Translations under genes and position numbers: made by a program
NCBI GenBank assembly: GCA_963930775.1
Contig: OZ005706.1
Location: 7,122,428 to 7,186,427 of the forward strand
Direction of reading: 5' to 3'
DNA: 64,000 nucleotides
Origin: Cliona cf. orientalis
Taxonomy: Eukaryota; Porifera; Demospongiae; Clionaida; Clionaidae
The notes under the pieces: generated by a model
Database searches by the model: none
What the model saw: only the letters and a program-made list of their open reading frames with translations
What the model was told of the DNA's origin: nothing
Shown here: piece by piece, positions 22,917-36,794 of the stretch
Layout: each line of letters starts with the position of its first letter
Position numbering within the stretch: position 1 is the stretch's first letter

Positions 22917-24131
22917 TAACAAGTATAAAAACAATTGAATAAAATTGAAGAATGAAGTAGGGATGGCAGGATCAAAAAGTACATAAACAAGAGATATCGC
23001 AACTACTATACATCCCTACACTTGCTTTTCTCAACTATTATCATAGATTATATAGTGCTATTATGTACCTATGAATGTCAACATGTTTGTTGAGTGTGGT
23101 ATATGGGAGATATTCAGGTTGTTCCCTAGTTGTCACGATGGTTTGGGTTTATCAGTTTTGATTCAATCGCATTATTACTGGTTATTTTTGTATCCTTCAA
23201 AAAGCAAGCGTAGGGATGTAGCTATAGTAGTTGCGATATCTCTTGTTTATGTACTTTTTGATCCAGTGCCATCCCTACTTCATTCTTCAATTTTATTCAA
23301 TTGTTTTTATACTTGTTTCTGCTCTTTTTTAATGCACTTAGTGTAATTTATCAGTGCCATCTTACATGGTTTGCTCACAATTAATTTTTTGTCCAGTGTA
23401 ATTAAGTGGAAGGTGGGCGGTACCGAAGTTTGCAAAATTCGTAGCCACGCCCCTCATTAACTAGCGTTCATATGGCGATCGACCCAGCGGAGCTCTAGCG
23501 CTGCACGCGCTAGCAAGTAGCTCGCCTATGCCTAGCGCCTTACCGCTCCTCGAGCCTTGCACCTTCATATTCATATCCAACGTACCGCTGCACGCACTAG
23601 CGATAGCGCTAGCGCTAGAGCTAGACTAGACCTCGCCTAGGGCCAGGGCCAGGCGCAGTCACATGATTTCACCATGGCAACCCATTCCGAGCATGCGCAT
23701 TACATAAAATAAAATGGCGTATCAGACACACCCAATCATTAATGCGCCGTACACGCCCACTATTACGTAACTGTCGAGATAATGCCGAACTAGCGTGCCA
23801 CTGCACTGCGCGCTACAAAATAGAGTGGATTTATATGAAAACTAAGGTGAGAGGTCCAGACAGTCTTGAGTTAGCCCTGAAAATGAGAAAGAAAGAAAGA
23901 AAGAAGAAAGAAAGATTGAGAAATGGCCATTTTTTTGAACATCTGGTTCTGGCATATACAATTGATTTGATGAATGATCTTGGTATTGTTAGATAGATAA
24001 TTTGCTGGAGATTCTGATTTTAACACTTAGAAATTTCATAAAATTACCTATTTTGAGATATTTGGGTATTTGTAATGTATTATATATATGGCATATCCGG
24101 GCCATCCCTACTTATAGAGTCTACCGACTCT
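22917..24131. mobile_element. Composite inverted-repeat insertion in ankyrin exon of unit III
   Basis: Intact paralogues read AAATACTTAGTAGAACAGTG without a break; here AAATACTTA and TAGAACAGTG are about 1.2 kb apart. Bases 22917-23030 and 23213-23317 are inverted copies of each other (AGTAGGGATGGC...). The right end also carries GCCATCCCTACT. The stretch 23871-24121 is repeated in inverted form at 24953-25196. No transposase is seen; the open frame at 23742-23996 is not recognised. Confidence 0.65.
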
Positions 24132-24155
24132 ATGATAGAACAGTGTAACTGTAAT

Positions 24156-24557
24156 CAAGAGTAAATAATAAGGAGAGGAAGAGAGTGTCGAACGCGCTAT
24201 ATACCCCGTGTAATATGTTTTCGGCAAGTAACGTGACTTTCAGCCGTGCGCACGTGACTAGCTCAAGGTGCTAAATACTTGATTTTTCTTAGAACTGAGA
24301 AGAATAGAGGCGTTTTTCATGAGTTTTATGCTAGATTCTTCATAAACGCTTGTTTTATGTTGTGATCTGCTCGTGCTTTCGGTCGAAATCACGCTCGCGT
24401 TAGCTTGCACTCGAGGCTACGCCCACAACGTACCATTTGAATCGAGCGCTCTGATTGGTCAATTTTTGAATTCCTCGCGCGTGACTTTCCGAAAACATCT
24501 TGTACGGAGTATATAGCGCGTTCGATACTCTCTTCCCCTCCTTATTATTTACTCTTG
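24156..24557. mobile_element. 402-bp MITE with CAAGAGT termini and 7-bp target duplication
   Basis: The ends are inverted repeats of about 80 bases (CAAGAGTAAATAATAAGGAG...), and the flanks repeat CTGTAAT exactly (24149-24155 and 24558-24564). The paralogous ankyrin exons carry CTGTAAT once. The interior contains GC-rich segments but no gene. The element at 62892-63199 has the same termini and also a 7-bp duplication. Confidence 0.9.
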
Positions 24558-24952
24558 CTGTAATCCATCGCACTTGGACAGTGAGAGAGTAACACCGCTG
24601 CACAAGGCAGCTCAGAATGGTCATCTTGAGGTAGTGCGGTACCTCACCCTGAAGTACTGTGACCCACTGTGTACTAACAAGAATAACCGATACTCCTCTT
24701 CACGACGCTGCCAGGAATGGCCACCTTCAACTTGTTAGATTCTTCATTGAAGTGCTCCACTGTCGTCCTGACGTTAGAGGACAGCTCAACATGACACCAC
24801 TGGAACAAGCACGTAGCCTAGGTCACCACCATATTGTACAGTATTTAGAGTCAATTCATATTATAATTTAAATGATTTTTGTGTTTGTCACTGTACACAT
24901 TGAGACTTTTGTTGTTATTTAGTGTCTAATGATGATTGATTTAGCTATTCAT

Positions 24953-25196
24953 GACTCTATAAGTAGGGATGGCCCGGATATGCCATATATGTAATACATT
25001 ACAAATACCCAAATATATCTCAAAATAGGTAATTTTATGAAATTTCTAAGTGTGAAAATCAGACTCTCCAGCAAATTGTGCATCTAATAAGACCAAGATC
25101 ATTCATAAAAACAATTATACACGTCAGAACCAGATGTTCAAAAAATAGGCCATTTGTCAATCTTTCTTCTTTCTTTCTTTCTCATTTCCAGGGCTA
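24953..25196. repeat. Inverted partner of 23871-24121
   Basis: This segment is the reverse complement of 23871-24121, with a few substitutions, from GACTCTATAAGTAGGGATGG to the CTTTCTCATTTCCAGGGCTA end. The two arms enclose the rest of the unit III ankyrin exon, so the arrangement is about 1.3 kb across. Confidence 0.75.
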
Positions 25197-26307
25197 CGTT
25201 GTGTGTGAATACCAGTAGATCTATACTACTGATCGGTTGATAAAGAACATAAATGGCTCAAGGAATCGACGATATTCTCTCCAAGGTTGACAACACAAGT
25301 TTTGCGCGCGCCACACCCCCAAATCCGAGAGGTTGGGGTGTGGCGCGTGCCTACTGAGCTATATAGAGGCAAGGATTTATATAATTAGATCTTAGATAAA
25401 ATAGGAGGGGATGATTAGATGTATTCCAGTACTGTATAAATATTTAAATAATACTATTCTCTAGGTAGTATAATAATTATGACATAATATGTGGTATATA
25501 TATAGCTACCCTTAGAAAATCAGTATGGGCCAGAGAAGACTTATGGGGAAATCATAGAATTTGTACGTGGGGGAGCTCGAGGGGGATCCCTGTACCCTCG
25601 AAATATATACCTGCTTATGGATCAGTATAGTTCCACAGTGGAAGATGATTGGAATATGGTGTTCGATGAGTGCAGTTCACTAGCCTCCAAGTGGCAGCAG
25701 CTCAGTGCCTATATAATAATATCTTGGTCTAAAGCTATCAATTATTGATTGCATAAAGATTGATTTCCCCAGTGATAGCCTTGGCTGTTGGAGTGAAGCT
25801 CTCAAGAAGTGGATCAAGATGAACTACGACATACAGAGATATGGCAAACCATCATGGAAGACATTATACTCAAAGTCATTGCAAAGATTGATAAGCTACA
25901 AGTCAATAGGCTGGCAACCGAGCATCAAGATACAGGTAGTACTAGCTATTGCTATTAATTATTATCATTATTGCATAAATTATTTGATTGTAGCGTCTAC
26001 TATAGTATATCAAATGACCAAAGGAACTATGCCCAATCCTGGATAAGCCAGTGGTGAGTTTATTCATGGTTTAGCAACAAAATCGAATAGGTGCAAGTTG
26101 CCAACGTTAAATCCAATACACCCATGCTTACCCTTGAACAGAAAGGGAGGGTGTGCTCCGAGTCACAAAGTATGATGTACAAATTCCAAAAGTTTTTCAT
26201 ATTATAATATAGCAATGAGAAATCGCTGTGGCAGAAACAAGTCAGTCTCCATTAAGGATCTAGATCATCATCTGGAATGCCTGGGATCTGTTAAGCCAGT
26301 TTACAAG

Positions 26308-27101
26308 GGTGGATCTGCAGGGCGCTCCTGTAAAAACCTTGATGCATTGTCTTTGAATGAGGCAGTGGATGTGGTGACGTGATGTCAGCAGGTAGAGCAT
26401 TCAGATGGTCCAGTGGAAAAGGGAACTTTGAAGTATACTGCCTTCCTACTGTTGCGGTTCAACGTTTAAACAGCGAGTTCTTCGACAAGATGAGGATTGA
26501 GCAATAGTGATAAGACCAGGGAATGACGACAATATACAGATATCAGGGGCCTTTTATAGAAGGCCTATAGTTCTGACATAAAATACTAAGACAAAACAAG
26601 ACTTTAGATACACGAGAATAGATTAGCATACACAAATCTGCAAATAGTAAATTTGTATAAATAACTTATTGTTCGGGTATTAGTTCATTCCATATATAAC
26701 ACTACTACAGTACAAGCCACAGCCCTAGCCCTTGGGTAATCTCAATAAGGCTGATAGTGAAAACTAATGGCGTCGATGTCAGGTTTGTGAGGGCTGGTAG
26801 TCAATGGAAATGCCTACTGAATTACAGTATAGTGGGTGGGCAGTTGGTGGTGATTTCAATGCAAGGCTTAAGTTGTGATTGTCTGTTGGCGGCCTGTGGA
26901 TCCTTCGCACAGTAGATGCATATGGGTTGGTATTAATTTTATATACGTTGTTAACTTTCTTTCACTAGATCTAGAGAACAAAGCAGCCTAGAAATAGCGC
27001 ATAAGAGCAAGTACATACTGAGACTGCGCATGCATGAACCCCTGTACACCCTATCTTGCATGCACCATACTCCAATTGGTTTAGCTATACTTCCATTACA
27101 G
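26308..27101. other. Unrecognised insertion/spacer inside unit IV
   Basis: The unnamed-domain exon stops matching its paralogues at about 26307. The next ~600 bases show no coding signal or clear repeat ends. From about 26960 the sequence matches the intron end that precedes the ankyrin exons of units VI (39110-39238) and VIII (58090-58200). Confidence 0.5.
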
Positions 27102-28097
27102 AACTACATCAAGCATCAGCCAGGGGAGACTTGAAGAAAGTAAAAGAATTCATTGAGGAGAAGCGATTTGACCCACTATAGTAAGAAGACCAATTTGGAT
27201 TGAATGCTCTTCATTACTCCGCTCTATATGGACAGTTAGCTATTTCGAATTCATCAAAGAAAGGGGATGTAGTCCAGCAAGTCGAGACAATCGAGCAATG
27301 ATACCTCTTCATTATGCAGCGTATGGTCAACATCTTGATAGTGTCTGCTATCTGGTTGCTGAGCAACAGATGGATCCGCTGTGTTGTGCTGACGATGGTA
27401 CTACTCCACTACATCTAGCTTCTCAGGCTGGGGACATTGATGTTGTGAGATATCTAGTGAATGAACTAAGCAAGTTTCTTCCACTCAACGACATAGTCAC
27501 TAGCAGAGGCATTCATGGAACTACTCCTATCCACCTCGCTGCTTTTTGTGGATATTTAGAGATCGTTGAATATTTCGTCAATGAACTAGACTGTGACCCT
27601 AACATTGCCCTACCTGTTGAGTACCAGGGTAGGACTACTAGAGTTGGAGGTAGAATTGCCCTTCATTCTGCTGCCCAACGAGGACATCTGCACTTCATCA
27701 AATACTTAGTAGAACAGTGTAACTGCAGGGCCGTAGACAAAATTTTTGATTTGGGGGTGCTACATGAATTATTTTGTTGATCTGGCTAGTTGGCAGCTGC
27801 CGTAAGGCAGCTCCTCCTAGGGGGGTCTGGGGGCATGCTCCCCCAGAAAAGTTTGAGATTTTAGGTGCTCTGAGATGCATTCTGGAGGCTCCTGAGGTCA
27901 TGATAATTCCACTGTTGCTACTACAGTCACAAAGTATACAACCAGTTAACTGAATATGCAAGAACTCTATGCCTCCTGATCCTATCTTGGTAGCTACTAT
28001 ATGCAAGCTCAGGTAATAGGCCTGAGGAACTAGCATCCATTGATGGCTGTCTTCTTCCAGTGATTGAGAACCATTTTAGCAGTCCATAGCCTACAGC

Positions 28098-28157
28098 CAT
28101 AGATAATATAGACTACGTAACGTACGTACGTAGGTTACGTAGTCTATATTATCTATG
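28098..28157. repeat. 60-bp near-perfect palindrome
   Basis: The arm CATAGATAATATAGACTACG is repeated inverted around a GTACGTACGTAG centre. Its outer bases are like the palindrome at 18542-18585. Both lie inside larger transposons. Confidence 0.85.
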
Positions 28158-28318
28158 CTACAGTATACAGCATAGCACTGTTACCAGGGTCAAGGTTCAA
28201 CTAGTGACGATGTTTGAACATCACTGGGGCGAGCCTTCGCTAAAAACATAGCTGCTGTATTGAAAATTTTGTTTGTTCAATATTGTGTTTTAGGTAAAGA
28301 GAGGATGATAAACTTTAA

Positions 28319-29521
28319 TCACAATATTATTTTGAAATAATGAGAATTGAAGATAATGAATAATAATGAGCATGATAAATATATAATCACAATAATAATG
28401 AGAATTGAAGATAACAGTGGATATGTAATATGTGAAGTCAAGTTGTTGTGGTAGTAGACATTATTTGTCTGTAACCACTGAAGTGCAGATAGCACTCGAG
28501 ACCTCCTGACACGAAAGTCACGATGTGACTGATTGGCTCCTTCTTTCCTCACAATAATGACATCAAGCTCGCTGGGTAGTCGAGGCAAGCTGTTGGCAAA
28601 TGAGGCTACATCTTGTGGCAAGTTGATGACATGTCCACTGTAGCCATACTGTCCATGTGGTAGACGATAGAGGGTCATAAAACAGCTGATATTAGCATTT
28701 CCTCCACCTGTGTTAAATCCTGCAATGTAAAAAAACAACATTGACATGATGCTGTAGTATTTGCTACTGAGCATATTTACCTGTAGTTGTTGTGGTACAG
28801 GGCCAGGATTCATGTTGTTCTCAGATGAGTACAACTTTGGTACATGCTTGTCCCGACTGCATGATAGACACTCTCCAGAATGTGAATTAACTTTTAGCCC
28901 AGGGAATTGCTTACAAGTTGTACAGGTTGGCATTTCCAGCGCTGCACAGTGTGCATGAAACTTCAGCATCTTTGATTGAACTGATGACTGTTCAAGTAAG
29001 GGTAGATGGGTCACTTGGTCCCTGTGCCTCTCTCTATCAGCCTGCAGCCTGGCTTCTCTTTGGTCCAGAGTCTCCTCAGTCAACCTCTCATTTCGGCAAG
29101 CTGTTACATGCGATAGGCGGGCCTGTCTTTCTTCTGGAGTCTCGGTAGCCAATCTTTCACTTTGGCGAACACTCATCCTGTCAAGCCGGGCATCTCGTTG
29201 CTCTGGAGTTTCAGTGTCAAGTGCTTGACGTGTATGAATATGGACTCGCTCCAACCTGGCCAATCTGTGCTGTTCACTCTCTGCAGCCAATCTTTCGCTT
29301 TCCCTGGAACGTTTTTGCTGTAGTCTTGTTTGTCTCTGTTCCTCAGTCTCTGCAGCTCTTCTCGCTCTATGATCCCTCATTCTTCTCTTCCTTTTCAGCC
29401 GCGGTTTCCGGAGCACGGCGAGCTCTTTCTCTCTCTCGTCTACGTTGAAGTTTGCTTTCATGTGAAGCACTCCGGCAAGGTCGCTTAGAAGTAGAAGGGG
29501 TAGACGTACAGTAGGATCCAT
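28319..29521 (-). pseudogene. Helitron-associated N-terminal protein (DUF6570-like) fragment
   Basis: The ATG at 29521-29519 starts a basic, charged stretch with about four repeats of the type ETPEQRxARLxR (residues about 55-160). A zinc-finger-like CTTCKQFP...SGECLSC segment follows, then YRLPHGQYGYSGHVINLP and LPSELDVIIVRKEG. This order is that of the DUF6570 region found before Helitron-like replication and PIF1-type helicase domains. A 61-bp intron (28780-28720, GT-AG) appears to lie in the middle; splicing it out gives LTQVEEMLIS. The frame shifts soon after, and no Rep or helicase follows. It is cargo in the element 27726-29981. Confidence 0.7.
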
Positions 29522-30293
29522 ACTTCACTGTTCAGTGCAAGTGAACCTCGAAATGCAAAAAAAATACCACCGTACCGCATGCACGAGGTGAAAATTGTAG
29601 CGTATTCGTTAAATTAGAGGTAGCGCATTTACGGAACGACGTACGACAGAAACATATAAACGGAAAAAATCTCGATTGAACTGACTAGTGTGGGGCTCGC
29701 TCCGGCTCGCCCCAATTATTCTAATGCATGCACACTGTGCTCTCTGGGGCGTGGTCAACGGAGTCGAGAACGACCGAGTTAGTAACAAAATTCTTACCGG
29801 GAGGAAAAGAGGCTACTATCTGAGGAGCTACTGCATGCAAAGCTGCCTTTCTTCATTCTAGAAGAGTCATTTATATATTTGTGGGCTCTTATGCTGTCTT
29901 CACAGAGATCATGTCAAAAAATTTGGGGGTGCTTCCGAGGGTGCTTCAGCACCCCCAAGCACCTACTTGTCTACGGCCATGAACTGTAATCCATCATACT
30001 TGGACAGTAAGAGAGTAACACCGCTGCACATGGCAGCTCAACACGGCCATCTTGAGGTAGTGCAGTACCTCACCGTGGAGCAGCACTGTGACCCACTGTG
30101 TACTAACAAGAATAATGACATTCCTCTTCATCTAGCCGCCTTAGATGGCCACCTTCAACTAGTTCAATTCTTTGTTGTTGTGCTCCACTGTCCTCCAGAT
30201 GTTAGAGGGCAGCTTGACATGATACCACTAAAACAAGCACGTAGCCAAGGTCACCGTCATGTTGTACGATATTTAGAGTCCAAACTTCAGTGA

Positions 30294-30599
30294 ATTGTAT
30301 TTTGTGCATGTGATTATCCAATATCATGTGTGTACATCTTTTATTGCTATTCAATTATTTTTTGATGATTAATTGGGACAAATTTACGACCACAAGTCAT
30401 AATAATTACATTAAGTACTGGATACATGACACTGTTTTTATAATTATATACTATAGGCATCAGCACTATAGTTATAATATAATAATATTATTAAATTTAT
30501 AAGGCTACTATGATTATAATTATTATACTAGAGTATCCTATTTTCCCAGACTCCCCTTTTTTCATGGGTACGACCTTCCCCTTTATTTCGAGTGCCTGG
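30294..30599. other. AT-rich spacer between units IV and V
   Basis: AT-rich 3' flank followed by an ATTATAATTATTATACTAGA segment that recurs upstream of units VI (36595) and VIII (56035). No gene is seen. Confidence 0.5.
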
Positions 30600-30691
30600 G
30601 TAGCTACGAGGCTAGACTTGAGACAGTTCGCAGAAGTCGTGTGTGCAAATTTTTATAGTAGCTACTACTGATTTGTTGATACGGAACACAA
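30600..30691 (+). promoter_or_regulatory. Conserved 5' block of short-leader genes (V, VI, VIII)
   Basis: The segment from GAGGCTAGACTTGAGACAG to TTGATACGGAACACAA, directly before the ATG, is almost identical at 36700-36794 (unit VI) and 56140-56225 (unit VIII). It is unlike the block upstream of the 2A-leader genes. A core promoter and 5' UTR are inferred from position only. Confidence 0.45.
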
Positions 30692-34471
<3,780 letters not shown>

Positions 34472-34946
34472 GTAAGTCATACTATCCAGTAATATATTTT
34501 TGAAATTTTGCAAAGGGCCTGGGATTGCATCTGCATCGTGCATCTAGCTACATGCATCTGCAGCAGCAAGTGTGCGTTTGTTGACAACTTTAAATTTATC
34601 CATTATGCTAGATTAAGTGCATGCATGCATATGAGCAGGGGTTTGTCTGCATAGAGCCCAGCAGGGTGTGTCCTCCTCCCCCCCCCCCCCCCCCCCCCCC
34701 AAAAATATTTACAGAAACTTAGTTGAAATTCATAAAGTGTTGCATAAATGGCTTTTTTGGGAACACTAATACCAATAATTATTTATGCTTTAGCTTCCCG
34801 CCACCCACTCCTTTTGGGTTGCCAAGGCAGTCCATTCGTCTAGCATACCTCGCATGTTTCCAGATAAGCAAAAGCACAATGTCATGGCTTGCAGTGGGTA
34901 GTATTGATAGGCATGGTCAGCAAAGTGAAGTGTTTATGATGATCAT
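34472..34946. other. Spacer after unit V with C/G tracts
   Basis: This resembles the intron after exon 4 of unit I at first (to about 34620), then contains a 20-base C tract (34681-34700). No linker exon like 4498-4649 could be found, although it would be expected here. Confidence 0.5.
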
Positions 34947-35276
34947 CAGGGGTGTAGCCAGGATTTTCTGAGGGGGTTTCCTAGCAGTTGCGCGCGGAGC
35001 GCGCGCGAAAAAGTTTAAAGACCACGCCCACTTTTCGGCCACGCCCTCTAATTAACGATCGCCATTTTCAGCAAGATTTTGCTAGATTCTCGAGATTTTG
35101 GTAGAGAAAAGCACAAAGGAGGAGATCTAGGCTAAGTTTTAGGAGATTTTAGTGCCTGCACATTGAATCTGGAAACCAAGGGGGTTTCCTGATGGCTAAA
35201 TCATACTAAGATAATACTGAATCTGACTGCCAGGGGGGGTTTCCGGGCAACAAGGAAACAACTAAGCTACGCCCCT
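34947..35276. mobile_element. MITE with CAGGGGTGTAGC termini, 5-bp target duplication
   Basis: The left CAGGGGTGTAGCCA and right GCTACGCCCCTG ends are inverted copies. The flanks repeat ATCAT. The interior has GGGGGTTTCC motifs at both ends and no gene. It lies between units V and VI. Confidence 0.7.
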
Positions 35277-35393
35277 GATCATGGACCTTGCCAAATGATT
35301 CGAGGATTTTGCCCTGAGGATGACTAGAGAGCATCATAATGATATTATTATTATTATTGATTAATGATAGTTATATTATTTCATGATTTATAG

Positions 35394-35435
35394 AAAAGCA
35401 AGAGATTCTCTCTGAAGTGGATGACACAACTTTGG
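35394..35435 (+). CDS. Orphan 2A-type Death leader exon
   Basis: This 42-base exon with AG and GTATGT borders encodes KQEILSEVDDTTLG. It matches the second exon of units VII (42713-42754) and IX (61290-61331), which follows the 2A leader. No 2A leader exon was found upstream in this place. Its phase (1 in, 1 out) allows it to join the last exon of unit V to the Death exon of unit VI. Confidence 0.6.
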
Positions 35436-36794
35436 GTATGTAATTGTGCGTTTTAATACACTGTATACAGCTTGCTACTTATAGCTAAAAATAATTATTT
35501 TCAAGGGATACAATAATTTTTGTGAATAAGCACAGTATGAAAGTCAGACCCCTAAATAGCACGATTGTACTAATTAAGTATGATGAGCAGTTAAAATGAA
35601 ATTGGCAAAAATTAATGGTAAATATCACCTATAATATCGGTGAAAATTGAACCTCTCAAAAATTTCCCTGCCATATTATAATTATAATATTATTATGGCA
35701 TAATAGTATGTGAGCTGATGAATAATATACTCATTGGTATTCATTAATACTACTCTTGGATTGGCTGACAGACAATCGGTCCACTCTTTGAATATGTCAA
35801 ACTGACTACCTATAGCTAAAAATTCGACTTACTGTGTGTGGGCATGCATAATAATGTTGTGTCCGTGGATTATTTGCACATATCCTGTAGTCCCTTTGTC
35901 ATGTAACTCCTTCACAAACATGGGAGATATCTAAAGCCTGTACCTATCCAATACTAAACTTTCAGACTCCAGGACCCCCAGCAATTAAGCAGCATTTCCA
36001 CTATTTTTCTCGATTATAGCCATGCACCGAAAGTAAATCTATAAATTATATTGTGCAATGTGCGCGCGGGGTATGTGCTCTACAGAGCTCTAGTTTTATT
36101 AAAGCAACCATATCAACCATGGATTTATCACTAACAGAGTGCAGCGTTTTTCGGTGTCCATGAGATATTTTTTGAAGACCATCAGAAATGGTATTAATTA
36201 AGGCTTGATAACAAAGACTCTTGCCATAGCCTTTTTGGTAGCCATACAAACACATCGTATCCGTCGTAAATCGCTTTCATGGACGAGCACTGCAACTTGG
36301 GAAGAGCATAAGCTTAGATAGATAGATAGATTTTTTTTATGTCACACATTAAAAAACCGCATCCGCCCTGAAGGAAACACATAGGAAACACACTCGGGCT
36401 ACCCAATTGGCCAAAGGGCTATATAATCCAGAATCGTCGCTAGCTCCGCTTCTTGATTTCTCACTGGCGCATGGCCGCGATCGATCGATCGCACGTTACG
36501 CGCACGCGCATACGCCCACGTTGACATTCGTCATCATACTAGGCGTCAGCGCTATAATTATAATAAGTATTATAATATTTATAAGGTTACAATAATTATA
36601 ATTATTATACTAGAGTATCCTATTTTCCCAGACATTTTGGCGCTTTTTCCCTCCCTTTTTTCATGGGTACGATCTTCCCCCTTTTTTTTCGAGTGCCCGA
36701 GGCTGGGTACGAGGCTAGACTTGAGACAGTTCGCAGAAGTCGTGTGTGCAAATTTTTATAGTAGCTACTACTGATTTGTTGATACGGATCACAA
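35436..36794. other. Spacer upstream of unit VI
   Basis: A GGGGTATGTGCTCTACAGAG fragment of the ACCCCGTGC repeat family lies at 36068-36090. From about 36100 to 36794 the sequence is paralogous to 55080-56225, upstream of unit VIII. No gene was found; the short frames are not conserved between the two copies. Confidence 0.5.

Larger units (their letters stand above)
15287..24871 (+). pseudogene. Unit III: Death / unnamed domain / ankyrin pseudogene broken by transposons
   Basis: The exon remains are leader 15287-15338, Death exon 15424-15541 plus 18809-18981, short exon 19038-19088, unnamed-domain exon 19143-19904, linkers 20123-20177 and 21483-21619, and ankyrin exon 22232-22917 plus 24132-24155 plus 24558-24871. 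The Death exon has a 4-base insertion near 15520 and is split by a 3.27-kb transposon. The unnamed-domain exon has an 8-base deletion near 19718. The ankyrin exon is interrupted twice by inverted-repeat elements and has a 1-base insertion near 24685. Splice sites are mostly preserved, so the decay looks recent. The layout equals unit I including the MRPL41 neighbour. Confidence 0.85.
27726..29981. mobile_element. 2.26-kb DNA element with GGCCGTAGACAA termini
   Basis: The ends are inverted repeats (CAGGGCCGTAGACAA and TTGTCTACGGCCATG). The flanks repeat AACTG (27721-27725 and 29982-29986), and paralogues such as 48690 have AACTGTAATCC uninterrupted. A GGGGGTGCT-rich subterminal segment occurs at both ends. 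Its cargo is the - strand Helitron-associated gene piece, so it is a composite. The terminal CAGGG and 5-bp duplication are shared with the MITE at 34947-35276. Confidence 0.8.
25253..30293 (+). pseudogene. Unit IV: Death / ankyrin pseudogene
   Basis: The leader ATG is at 25253 (MAQGIDDILSKVDNTSF) but its donor is replaced by GCGCGCGCC. The Death exon 25639-25929 is 12 bases longer than the usual 279 and out of frame, and its donor is mutated. A short exon follows near 25994. The unnamed-domain exon survives only at its start (26090-26307) with insertions. The ankyrin exon begins at 27102 with in-frame stops (CTA TAG TAA near 27176). It reads well again from about 27298 to 27725, is broken by a 2.26-kb transposon, and ends at 29982-30293 (TGA). 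This is a clearly dead copy. Confidence 0.85.

Noticed and set aside
25994-26050. MPNPG at the end of a short frame in unit IV as a 2A remnant
   Set aside because: It aligns with the VPNPNESNG linker exon of unit V (33264-33323) and has no DxE upstream.
28319-29521. MNPGPVPQQ in the DUF6570-like protein as a further 2A site
   Set aside because: It lacks the D[VI]Ex residues before NPGP; the NPGP here is part of a conserved segment of that protein family.
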